Source: an uncultured Pseudomonadales bacterium (lineage in GTDB: Bacteria; Pseudomonadota; Gammaproteobacteria; Pseudomonadales; Pseudohongiellaceae). From it: DNA of 6,097 bases. Position numbers and translations under genes: made by a program. Position 1 is the stretch's first letter. Every line of letters begins with the position of its first letter. The stretch spans positions 1-6,097 of the forward strand of contig CALKDE010000048.1 of assembly GCA_938082955.1 (NCBI GenBank), read 5' to 3'. A model generated the notes under the pieces. That model was not told where the DNA came from and did not search any database. It saw nothing but the letters and a program-made list of their open reading frames with translations. Shown here piece by piece: positions 1 through 5,180 of this stretch.

Positions 1-1029
1 AAGGCAGGCTGGATCGGCATAGCCATGCCTGAAAAATACGGCGGCGCAGGCAAAGGCATTCAAGAAGCGGCTATCGTGTTGGAGGAAGTTGCCGCGTCCG
101 GTGCCGCAATGAATGGCGCAACACCACTTCACCTATCGATCTTCGGCATGCACCCAGTGGTAAAACACGGCAGCGAAGCTATGCGGGAGAAATACCTGCC
201 TGCCGTTGCTAGTGGTGAGCTACAAGTTGCCTTCGGCGTTACCGAGCCGAATGCCGGCAGCGATACAACCTCCATCGAAACCTTTGCAAAAAGGCACGAC
301 GATCACTATCTAGTGAGAGGACGAAAGGTCTGGACGACTAAGGCGTTTGAATCTGAACGAGTGCTGCTGTTGGTACGCACGACCCCGAAAGACAAAGTGA
401 AGCGCAAGACCGATGGCATGACTCTGCTGCTGGCTGAGCTGCAAAAGCCAGAAGTGCATATCTCGGCGATTGAAAAACTAGGTCGCAACGCGGTTCGAAC
501 CTGCGAAGTGGTCTATGACGATCTAAAGGTTTCAATTCAAGACAGAGTAGGTGAAGAAGGCGAGGGCTTTCGCTATTTGCTTGATGGCTTGAACGCGGAA
601 CGCATTCTTATCGCCGCCGAGTCAATTGGCATAGGCAGGGCAGCACTGCGCCGCGCCGTCCAGTACGCGAACGAGCGCGTCGTCTTCGACCGTCCTATCG
701 GCAAGAACCAAGGCATTGCCTTTCCCTTGGCAGAGGCGCGCATGAAACTAGATGCCGCTGATTTGATGACGAAGAAGGCTGCCTGGTTAATAGATAACGG
801 GCAACGCTGCGGTGCTGAAGCGAATATGGCGAAATGGCTAGCAGCCGAGGCTGGATTTTTCGCGGCCGATGCGGCGATTCAGACACACGGTGGTTTTGGG
901 TACGCAAGGGAATACCATGTCGAGCGTTACTGGCGTGAGGCAAGGCTAATGAAGCTCGCGCCTATCTCCCAAGAAATGATTCTAAATTTTGTCTCAGAGC
1001 ATGTGTTAGGTTTGCCGCGCTCTTATTGA
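1..1029 (+). CDS. Acyl-CoA dehydrogenase, FadE-like (5' end cut off by window)
   Basis: This is a flavoenzyme that introduces the alpha,beta double bond into an acyl-CoA (fatty-acid or branched-chain catabolism), passing electrons to ETF; it is soluble and cytoplasmic. The frame is open from base 1, reading GWIGIAMPEKYGG before the first ATG at base 25, so that ATG is internal. About 342 residues are visible against a usual 380-390, so roughly 40 N-terminal residues are missing. Visible motifs are GVTEPNAGSDTTSI (about residues 75-89 of the visible part), the FAD-contacting VWTTKA (Trp at codon 331-333), VFDRPIGKNQG (691-711), QTHGGFGYA (880-906) and the C-terminal APIS...EHVLGLPRSY. The position of the MCAD-type catalytic Glu reads APIS (958-969) and holds no Glu. 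A Glu in GLNAER (598-600) matches the isovaleryl/long-chain type base. Family assignment is firm; the acyl substrate cannot be told from sequence. Confidence 0.95.
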   Translation, partial: KAGWIGIAMPEKYGGAGKGIQEAAIVLEEVAASGAAMNGATPLHLSIFGMHPVVKHGSEAMREKYLPAVASGELQVAFGVTEPNAGSDTTSIETFAKRHDDHYLVRGRKVWTTKAFESERVLLLVRTTPKDKVKRKTDGMTLLLAELQKPEVHISAIEKLGRNAVRTCEVVYDDLKVSIQDRVGEEGEGFRYLLDGLNAERILIAAESIGIGRAALRRAVQYANERVVFDRPIGKNQGIAFPLAEARMKLDAADLMTKKAAWLIDNGQRCGAEANMAKWLAAEAGFFAADAAIQTHGGFGYAREYHVERYWREARLMKLAPISQEMILNFVSEHVLGLPRSY

Positions 1030-1056
1030 TTTAAGCGGCGATTTTTGTACCCAACG

Positions 1057-1079
1057 TGACTGGGCTTCGGCCCAGTTCA
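1057..1079 (+). terminator. UUCG-tetraloop hairpin after the acyl-CoA dehydrogenase gene, possible weak terminator
   Basis: The arms CTGGGC (1060-1065) and GCCCAG (1070-1075) close on a TTCG loop with the especially stable C(UUCG)G closing pair, and A1059-T1076 extends the stem. It starts about 30 nt after the stop codon. The following sequence is only moderately T-rich (TTCAG...TTCTTTT, to 1096), so this may be an imperfect intrinsic terminator or an mRNA 3'-end stabiliser. It separates the dehydrogenase from the next gene, which has its own candidate promoter. Confidence 0.5.
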
Positions 1080-1138
1080 GTATTCTGGCTTCTTTTGAGA
1101 GGGCCTAGTGCACGGGTGCTCAGTTAAACGAAACGCAG

Positions 1139-1167
1139 TTTCAAATACCAAGAATATCGACTATAAA
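1139..1167 (+). promoter_or_regulatory. Candidate sigma70 promoter of the metallo-hydrolase gene
   Basis: TATAAA at 1162-1167 resembles a -10 box (5 of 6 consensus). TTTCAA at 1139-1144 lies 17 nt upstream as a poor -35 (3 of 6). Transcription would begin near 1174, about 33 nt before the ATG at 1207. If used, it makes the far-upstream in-frame GTG at 1108 impossible as the translation start. The call is by eye only. Confidence 0.35.
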
Positions 1168-1206
1168 ACACCCTCACTGAAGCGCATACACCCCACAGGA
1201 TTAGCT

Positions 1207-2076
1207 ATGAGATCTGCAATAAAAAGAACAAAAAATCACGCACTACTGCTCGCTACAAGCCTTCTTCTTAGCCTGTGCCTAAACAGCGTGTCCGCTCAAG
1301 AGCTTAGTCAGAACGACGATCCAGAATTCCAGCGAGTCGCACCGTTCCAGGTGTTCGATAATCTCTACTACGTTGGCGCCAAATGGGTCTCTGCTTGGTT
1401 ATTAGAAACCGATCAGGGTCTAATCCTGTTTGACACGCTCTATGGCGAGCTAACTGATCTCGTCATCGATGGCATTCGTGAGCTTGGCTTCGATCCTAAC
1501 GCTATTCGCTATGTGGTGGTGACTCATGCGCATTACGATCATATTGGTGGTGCTAAGCGTATGCAGGATGAGTTTGGAGCGGTGGTCTTAATGACAGAGG
1601 AAGACTGGGCAATGGTAGATGAAGAGCCCATCTATCAGGCATACCCAAAGCCAATGCGCCATCTTGTGGTAACCGACAACGGCACAGTGAACCTCGGTCG
1701 CACAGGACTGCGTTTCGTCAAGACACCCGGTCATACAACCGGTGTCGCCTCAACACGCTTCACCGTGTATGACGATGGCTTTCCCTTTCAGGCCTTCATG
1801 TTCGGCGGCGTGGGGCTTAATTTCGAAGGCGTAGAGCGCACGCAGATGTACATTGCGAGTGTGAAGCGCCTGCAGAAAATGGGCGACATCGAAGTCAATA
1901 TTCCCAATCACGCAGCCTCAGGTGATGTTTTTGAGCGTTACGAGCTATTAAAGCAGCGCGCAGAAGGCCAGCCGCATCCATTTATCGACCCACAGGGCTA
2001 CACCGCTTGGCTAGATGAGCTTCTGGTCGCTGCCGAGGCGAAGCTAGTCGAGGAAAAAGCTGCAGCGGGACAGTAA
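1207..2076 (+). CDS. Exported metallo-beta-lactamase-fold hydrolase (subclass B3-like)
   Basis: This is a predicted periplasmic dinuclear-zinc hydrolase of 289 residues; the substrate is unknown (beta-lactam, lactone, phospho- or sulfo-ester are all possible in this fold). The ATG at 1207 was chosen because AGGA (1197-1200) sits 6 nt upstream and the protein then opens with a clean signal peptide: basic MRSAIKRTK, a Leu-rich core, and a likely cut after VSA at residue 30. The in-frame GTG at 1108 would add 33 residues ahead of that signal. The metal-site motif THAHYDHIGG gives His107, His109, Asp111 and His112. GHTTG gives His176, and IPNHAASG gives His235, which together fit the B3-like ligand set (H-x-H-x-D-H, His, His). 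The core starts at PFQVFDNLYYVGAKWVSAWL, typical of B3-related MBL proteins. True carbapenemase activity should not be assumed from the fold. Zinc binding is confident, function is not. Confidence 0.92.
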   Translation: MRSAIKRTKNHALLLATSLLLSLCLNSVSAQELSQNDDPEFQRVAPFQVFDNLYYVGAKWVSAWLLETDQGLILFDTLYGELTDLVIDGIRELGFDPNAIRYVVVTHAHYDHIGGAKRMQDEFGAVVLMTEEDWAMVDEEPIYQAYPKPMRHLVVTDNGTVNLGRTGLRFVKTPGHTTGVASTRFTVYDDGFPFQAFMFGGVGLNFEGVERTQMYIASVKRLQKMGDIEVNIPNHAASGDVFERYELLKQRAEGQPHPFIDPQGYTAWLDELLVAAEAKLVEEKAAAGQ

Positions 2077-2493
2077 GTTAGCTCAGGCGCAGCGCCAAGA
2101 AGCTGCCCGATAAACAGCTAAAAGGGCACCTTGCCCTGCAGGTGAGCGCAAACAAATCTCTGTGAGACAATTTGTCTGCTGGACGCAGCGCCTCTTGAGC
2201 CGGCTGCATGCCGTTTGCACCAAAATACAGCGCAGTCTAGGCGGCTGCCTAATCACTAGAATGCAGCAGTAAATTGCTGTGCTTAGGGCCAAAGGCAGGC
2301 ATCTGTGAATTCCTTATCGAATCGAATTTACAATCAATGTAGCAGGCCAGTTGCACGGCTTTCATTGCCTGTTAGGCAGGAGTACTCAATGGCGCTGGTG
2401 AGGAAAAGAGGCGATTTATAGTTTAGGTGAATTAACAGGTATATAAATTAAGATGTTGAAATAATTAAATAAATAACACCTAGTTACTGTAGA
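2077..2493. other. Non-coding interval of 417 bp between convergent genes
   Basis: No convincing gene is seen. It holds a small hairpin AGGGCA-CCT-TGCCCT (2123-2137), which read on the minus strand is followed by TTTTA and could be a weak terminator. It also holds an odd palindrome AGACAA-T-TTGTCT (2165-2177), a CAGCA/TGCTG hairpin (2264-2279) inside a CCTAA/TTAGG pair (2248-2252 with 2283-2287), and TGCCT-GTT-AGGCA (2366-2378). From about 2405 to 2493 the DNA is strongly AT-rich, with TAGGTG (2424-2429) and CACCTA (2477-2482) facing each other. The reading frame on the minus strand at 2083-2292 has no recognisable protein features. Confidence 0.6.
2389..2421 (+). CDS. Possible 10-codon ORF with a good ribosome site (doubtful)
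   Basis: ATG at 2389 is preceded by AGGAG (2378-2382) with a 6-nt gap, a near-ideal Shine-Dalgarno site, and reads MALVRKRGDL then TAG. The AGGAG directly abuts a TGCCT-GTT-AGGCA hairpin (2366-2378) that overlaps its first base. Nothing downstream on this strand would be a regulated gene, since the next gene is convergent. It may be a translated micro-ORF, a remnant of a lost gene start, or chance. Confidence 0.15.
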   Translation: MALVRKRGDL

Positions 2494-3168
2494 TTATTCG
2501 ATCTGCTGCAGCGCAAATTGCCGGCGTGCCTGACTCAATTGTTCCCCGCTCATGCGCCCTTCTAGGTTCACACGCAGGGCGTCAGCTGCACTACTGTCAT
2601 TGGCTATCGCGACGTTTGCCCAGACATGGGCGAGCACTAAACCTTCATTGTTCTGATCGCTCGAAAAGAGCGAAGATAGAGTGCTGGAGAGTTGAGCAAA
2701 TAGCCCCGGTTCCACATCAGGCGTGAGTTCGCCATCGGCATACATATTGGCAAGTATCAGGGCGGCAGCAGCATGTCCCGCTCGCGCAGCTCCCTCAAAC
2801 ATCTCAACGGCTTTGTCAGTGTCAGCTTCTACACCATCACCTGCGTAATACAGGCTGCCGAGATTAAATTGTGCAGCCACATGCCCTTGCTGTGCCGCTA
2901 ATTCAGTCCAGCGAAAGGCCTCAGCAGCATCCTGCACTACACCCTGACCGGTAAAATACAGAATAGCGAGATTGTATTGTGCCAGATCCAGTCCTTCTTC
3001 AGCTGCCAGGGTGAATTCATGCAAGGCAGTCTCAAAATCGCCCTTGAACGCGGCATTTACTCCGTCTTCATAGTCGGCAAGTAAGGAGGGGGGGAGAGTT
3101 AGTACAAGAGCGCAGCTAAGTGCGCGCAATCCCAAGCTAGGGGCATTTATTTCATTTATTTTGCTCAT
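2494..3168 (-). CDS. Exported Sel1-like (TPR-type) repeat protein
   Basis: This is a predicted periplasmic or secreted alpha-helical repeat protein of about 224 residues, presumably a protein-binding scaffold; the partner is unknown. From the ATG at 3168 it opens with a signal-like segment (Arg15, then ALSCALVLTL, likely cut after LLA at residue 31). Sel1 repeats follow with the period near 36: a first divergent unit (YEDGVNAAFKGDFETALHEF), LDLAQYNLAILYFTGQG, HVAAQFNLGSLYYAGDG, and a degraded HAAAALILANMYADGE. A Ser/Leu-rich linker (QLSSTLSSLFSSDQ) then leads to the usual C-terminal cap: AHVWANVAIA, then GRMSGEQLSQARRQF. Start choice is uncertain: the frame opens at 3228 (20 more residues), with other ATGs at 3192 and 3177, and none has a clear Shine-Dalgarno site. 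I prefer 3168 because the signal peptide then starts near the N-terminus. It diverges from the tRNA unit. Confidence 0.85.
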   Translation of the reverse strand: MSKINEINAPSLGLRALSCALVLTLPPSLLADYEDGVNAAFKGDFETALHEFTLAAEEGLDLAQYNLAILYFTGQGVVQDAAEAFRWTELAAQQGHVAAQFNLGSLYYAGDGVEADTDKAVEMFEGAARAGHAAAALILANMYADGELTPDVEPGLFAQLSSTLSSLFSSDQNNEGLVLAHVWANVAIANDSSAADALRVNLEGRMSGEQLSQARRQFALQQIE

Positions 3169-3236
3169 AATCCCCATGGTATTACAGCTCATCACTGGAG
3201 AAAACACGCAGACGGCAACTAGAGCCATTTAAGTCT

Positions 3237-3270
3237 ATGAAAAATCATTCATTTCGCTATAATACCGCCC
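3237..3270 (+). promoter_or_regulatory. Candidate stable-RNA promoter of the tRNA-Arg unit
   Basis: A perfect -10 box TATAAT lies at 3258-3263, followed by the GC-rich ACCGCCC (3264-3270). Such a GC-rich discriminator is the usual mark of stringently controlled tRNA and rRNA promoters. The -35 is poor: ATGAAA at 3237-3242 matches 4 of 6 but leaves only 15 nt of spacer. Transcription starting near 3270 would give a leader of about 215 nt before the tRNA. On the minus strand the same bases read TATTAT (3264-3259), so a promoter for the Sel1 gene may overlap here. Confidence 0.5.
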
Positions 3271-3280
3271 TCTTCACAGT

Positions 3281-3305
3281 CCAGCGCTTAAGTAGAAGGT
3301 GTTGG
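3281..3305 (+). other. Possible hairpin at the start of the tRNA leader
   Basis: CCAGCGCTT (3281-3289) can pair with AGGTGTTGG (3297-3305), giving nine pairs of which three are G-U, around a 7-nt loop. It lies just after the presumed transcription start and before the first 79-bp unit. It could protect the 5' end of the precursor. The G-U content makes it a modest call. Confidence 0.25.
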
Positions 3306-3327
3306 AGGAGAGAAGTAAAAGAAACAT

Positions 3328-3399
3328 GCACCCGTAGCTGCGCTGGATAGAGTAGGGCCACTCACTAGAATGTGGTCTAGCGGATGTAGGAAGAGTAAA
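3328..3399 (+). pseudogene. tRNA-Arg-like 5' fragment, copy 1
   Basis: The first 27 nt (3328-3354) match tRNA-Arg(ACG) except for two adjacent changes at tRNA positions 13-14 (CA to GC). The anticodon arm, T-arm and CGGGTGC acceptor strand are not recognisable. A loose alignment can be drawn through ACTAG and GGTC, which occur in the same order in both, so it may be a decayed full-length copy rather than a fragment. It lies in the leader of the intact tRNA. Confidence 0.6.
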
Positions 3400-3406
3400 G
3401 AAACAT

Positions 3407-3478
3407 GCACCCGTAGCTGCGCTGGGCAGAGTAGGGCCACTCACTAGAATGTGGTCTAGCGGATGTAGGAAGGGTAAA
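3407..3478 (+). pseudogene. tRNA-Arg-like 5' fragment, copy 2
   Basis: This is nearly identical to copy 1, with two changes in the D-loop region (GGATAG to GGGCAG) and one near its end (A to G). It carries the same two changes at tRNA positions 13-14 and the same non-tRNA tail, so both copies share a history after splitting from the tRNA gene. Its end lies 7 nt before the intact tRNA. Confidence 0.6.
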
Positions 3479-3485
3479 GAAACAT

Positions 3486-3562
3486 GCACCCGTAGCTCAG
3501 CTGGATAGAGTACCTGGCTACGAACTAGGGGGTCACACGTTCGAATCGTGTCGGGTGCACCA
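3486..3562 (+). tRNA. tRNA-Arg(ACG), CCA encoded
   Basis: This is a complete cloverleaf. Acceptor GCACCCG (3486-3492) pairs with CGGGTGC (3552-3558), then comes discriminator A and encoded CCA. The D-stem GCTC (3495-3498) pairs with GAGT (3508-3511) around AGCTGGATA. Anticodon stem CCTGG/CTAGG (3513-3517, 3525-3529) holds loop CTACGAA with anticodon ACG at 3520-3522. The variable loop is GGGTC, and T-stem ACACG/CGTGT holds TTCGAAT. It reads CGU and, after A34 is deaminated to inosine by TadA, CGC and CGA. It is transcribed from the candidate promoter near 3258 through two tRNA-like repeats. The antisense strand yields the well-known spurious peptide DTIRTCDPLVRSQVLYPAEL, not a real protein. 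Confidence 0.98.
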
Positions 3563-3612
3563 AACATAAAAAAAGGGGTCCATTGAGGACCCCTTTTTTT
3601 ATGTTTGGTGCA
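3556..3612 (+). terminator. Strong intrinsic terminator with 26-bp perfect stem, probably bidirectional
   Basis: The core is GGGGTCC (3575-3581), loop ATTGA, GGACCCC (3587-3593), then seven T's (3594-3600). Seven A's (3568-3574) precede it, so it also has terminator form on the minus strand. The pairing does not stop there: ACAT before the A's pairs with ATGT after the T's, and it continues through CCA and into the tRNA acceptor, so 3556-3581 is a perfect reverse complement of 3587-3612. The inverted TGGTGCA (3606-3612) therefore mirrors the tRNA 3' end TGCACCA. Confidence 0.95.
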
Positions 3613-3830
3613 TTTTGACCGGAAGAACGTGTCCACTCGAAAGGAGCGAAGCGCCGCAGACAGCCGAAGACTGCCCCGAAGGGGTGCGCAATTTAGCTCA
3701 GTAAAATTACGAATCAATCCTGTCCCTCCAGTCATGTGCTGATCTACACTGGATATTTACTGTGACCCCAATTCTTAACCCCAATTTTTAGAAGGCAGCT
3801 ACACTTGATGAAAATTTATGGATTGGCCCT
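3613..3830. other. Non-coding interval between the tRNA terminator and the oxidoreductase gene
   Basis: No gene is visible. Short CGAA-centred motifs recur (3639-3683), ending in a CCCC-GAA-GGGG mini-hairpin (3674-3684). Bases 3689-3734 carry tRNA-like scraps: TTTAGCTCAGT, like a D-arm, then ACGAATCAATCCTGTCCCTCCA, loosely like a T-arm and acceptor end. CCAGT (3728-3732) faces ACTGG (3748-3752). A 13-bp tandem repeat follows at 3765-3790. Confidence 0.5.
3765..3790. repeat. Tandem 13-bp direct repeat upstream of the oxidoreductase
   Basis: ACCCCAATTCTTA (3765-3777) is followed without a gap by ACCCCAATTTTTA (3778-3790), differing at one base. It ends 40 nt before the GTG start at 3831, in the place where an activator or repressor often binds. 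It could equally be a local slippage duplication. No clear -35/-10 pair is evident beside it. Confidence 0.7.
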
Positions 3831-5069
3831 GTGAGCAGCAAGATAATTGTAATTGGGGCAGGGGTGATCGGCGCGGCGTCCGCTTTGTCTTTACAGGCCG
3901 ATGGGCACCAAGTCACTCTGCTCGACCGTGAAGCACCTTGTGCAGGCGCATCATTCGGTAATGCTGGTGCGATAGTCAATGGTTCCTGTGTGCCCACCGC
4001 GATGCCCGGCATTATTTTTGATGTTATGCGAATGGCTGTTCAACCACTATCCCCACTTTCCATACGAGCAGAGTATTTTCACAAAATATTTCCTTGGTTA
4101 CTGCGTTTTATATGGCAGTCTCGCTCCGTGGCGGTGAGTAAAAACGCGACTCATCTACGTGCTCTTACAAAACACGCTGTTGATTCTTGGCATCAGTTGG
4201 TAGATGACACAGCCCTTGCTCCCTTAGTGGAAGAAGCTGGCTGGCTTAAGGTGTATGAGAAAGAGGCAAGCTTTGCCGATACTGCTAAGGCGAGAAAGCT
4301 AATGGACGAGGCGGGCACAAGCTATGAAGTGTTGGGTCGGAGAGAAATTAGCGATCTTGAACCGAACTTGGCGCCAATTTTTAACTTTGGCTTTTACCAG
4401 AAAGATTGTTTACGACTAGTGAATCCACACAAGCTGGTGAATTCGATGGTGGACTTGATGGTTTCCCGTGGTGGGCAGTTCAAGCAATTCGACGTGGAGC
4501 GTATCCAGCATGAAGGTAAGCAAGTTAGCTTATCTGGTTCGGCGGGTTCAATAACAGCAGACAAAGTGATTGTTGCAGCAGGTGCATGGTCACGCTCACT
4601 CGCCGAGCAGCTGGGCGATAGTGTGCCGCTTGATACAGAAAGGGGTTATCACTTAATGCTGCCTGAGTCGACGCGCGACTTGCTTAACGCACCCGTAGTA
4701 AACGGTGAATCTTCCTTTGTTTTGTCACCTATGGAAACGGGAATGAGGCTGAGCAGCCAGATTGAATTTGGCGGCCTTGTGACAGCTCCAGACTACTCGC
4801 GCGTACGAAGCTTGTTGCCGTTAGCAAAACGAATGCTGCCAACGCTTGATACCCGTGAGCAATCGGCCTGGATGGGCTTTCGTCCCTCATTGCCAGACTC
4901 GCTCCCGGTAGTAGGGTTTTCGACCAATAGCAAAAATGTGCTGTATGCTTTCGGGCATCAGCATTTAGGCATGACCATGGGTGCGGTTACTGGAAAGCTT
5001 GTTGCAGACTTGATAGCAGGCACAGACCCAATAGTGGACATGGCTCCTTTTAGGCCTAACCGTTTCTGA
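3831..5069 (+). CDS. FAD-dependent oxidoreductase of the DAO family, DadA-like (D-amino acid dehydrogenase type)
   Basis: This 412-residue enzyme is predicted to oxidise an amine or D-amino (imino) acid and pass electrons to the respiratory chain at the inner membrane. The N-terminus carries the Rossmann FAD site IIVIGAGVIG (Gly9, Gly11, Gly14) with Asp32 ending the second strand, then GASFGNAGAI (39-48), matching the SxANAG region of DadA. ERGYH (270-274) sits where DadA has KGYS, and the C-terminal FAD/substrate segment reads WMGFRPSLPDSLPVVG (347-362) and GHQHLGMTMG (375-384). Length fits DadA (about 430) and D-hydroxyproline dehydrogenases. The start is GTG with TGGA (3819-3822) 8 nt upstream; the nearby ATGs at 3808 and 3818 are out of frame. 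It probably forms an operon with the transporter 111 nt downstream. The substrate is not determined; a D-amino acid or hydroxyproline is a guess from family. Confidence 0.9.
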   Translation: MSSKIIVIGAGVIGAASALSLQADGHQVTLLDREAPCAGASFGNAGAIVNGSCVPTAMPGIIFDVMRMAVQPLSPLSIRAEYFHKIFPWLLRFIWQSRSVAVSKNATHLRALTKHAVDSWHQLVDDTALAPLVEEAGWLKVYEKEASFADTAKARKLMDEAGTSYEVLGRREISDLEPNLAPIFNFGFYQKDCLRLVNPHKLVNSMVDLMVSRGGQFKQFDVERIQHEGKQVSLSGSAGSITADKVIVAAGAWSRSLAEQLGDSVPLDTERGYHLMLPESTRDLLNAPVVNGESSFVLSPMETGMRLSSQIEFGGLVTAPDYSRVRSLLPLAKRMLPTLDTREQSAWMGFRPSLPDSLPVVGFSTNSKNVLYAFGHQHLGMTMGAVTGKLVADLIAGTDPIVDMAPFRPNRF

Positions 5070-5126
5070 TGCGCCTTTAATGTAAGATGGTGTTTTGGTG
5101 GTATAGGAATTTTCAATACCCTCAGA

Positions 5127-5140
5127 CACTGCAGTCAGTG
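5127..5140 (+). other. Small hairpin between oxidoreductase and transporter
   Basis: CACTG (5127-5131) and CAGTG (5136-5140) flank a CAGT loop; just upstream GGTAT (5100-5104) faces ATACC (5116-5120). There is no T-run, so these are unlikely to be terminators. They could tune expression of the downstream gene or mark a processing site. Weak call. Confidence 0.25.
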
Positions 5141-5180
5141 CTCAATTTAGTTATCAATACAAAATAAGAAGAACTAATAA

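Larger units (their letters stand above)
3321..3478. repeat. Two tandem 79-bp units, each starting with a copy of the tRNA-Arg leader and 5' third
   Basis: Unit 1 spans 3321-3399 and unit 2 spans 3400-3478; they match at 76 of 79 positions. Each begins GAAACAT, then runs like the tRNA start GCACCCGTAGCT, then GCGCTGG in place of CAGCTGG, then (AT or GC)AGAGTA. After that the sequence departs from the tRNA: GGGCCAC-TCACTAGAAT-GTGGTC, able to form a 6-bp hairpin, then TAGCGGATGTAGGAAG(A/G)GTAAA. A third unit start, 3479-3512, is the real tRNA with its 7-nt leader. The stretch before unit 1 (3298-3320) loosely resembles the unit tail. The units lack a 3' acceptor strand, have a broken D-stem and lost A14, so they are not tRNAs. 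Confidence 0.95.

Noticed and set aside
1108..1206. Upstream GTG start that would lengthen the metallo-hydrolase by 33 residues
   Set aside because: No ribosome site is seen, a likely promoter lies inside the extension, and it would bury the signal peptide behind 33 residues.
2253..2263. An 11-mer TCACTAGAATG shared with both 79-bp units (3362-3372, 3441-3451)
   Set aside because: A single 11-base match is expected by chance in a window of this size, and the flanks do not agree.
2083..2292. 69-codon minus-strand frame in the intergenic region
   Set aside because: The composition is unlike a protein, there is no ribosome site, and no family is recognised.
2247..2377. Integron attC-like pair: GCCTAAT at 2247-2253 and GTTAGGC (a GTTRRRY core) at 2371-2377
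   Set aside because: The outer boxes are one base off complementary and the inner segments show no matching imperfect palindrome; no cassette gene or integrase is seen. Short core matches occur by chance.
3321..3478. CRISPR array or integrase attachment repeats
   Set aside because: The units are directly adjacent without variable spacers, and they copy the tRNA 5' end and leader rather than the 3' end usual for tRNA attachment sites; no integrase or cas gene is in the window.
3274..3735. A 153-codon minus-strand reading frame across the tRNA region
   Set aside because: It contains the well-known spurious antisense-tRNA peptide DTIRTCDPLVRSQVLYPAEL, runs through the terminator and the 79-bp repeats, and shows no protein-like features.
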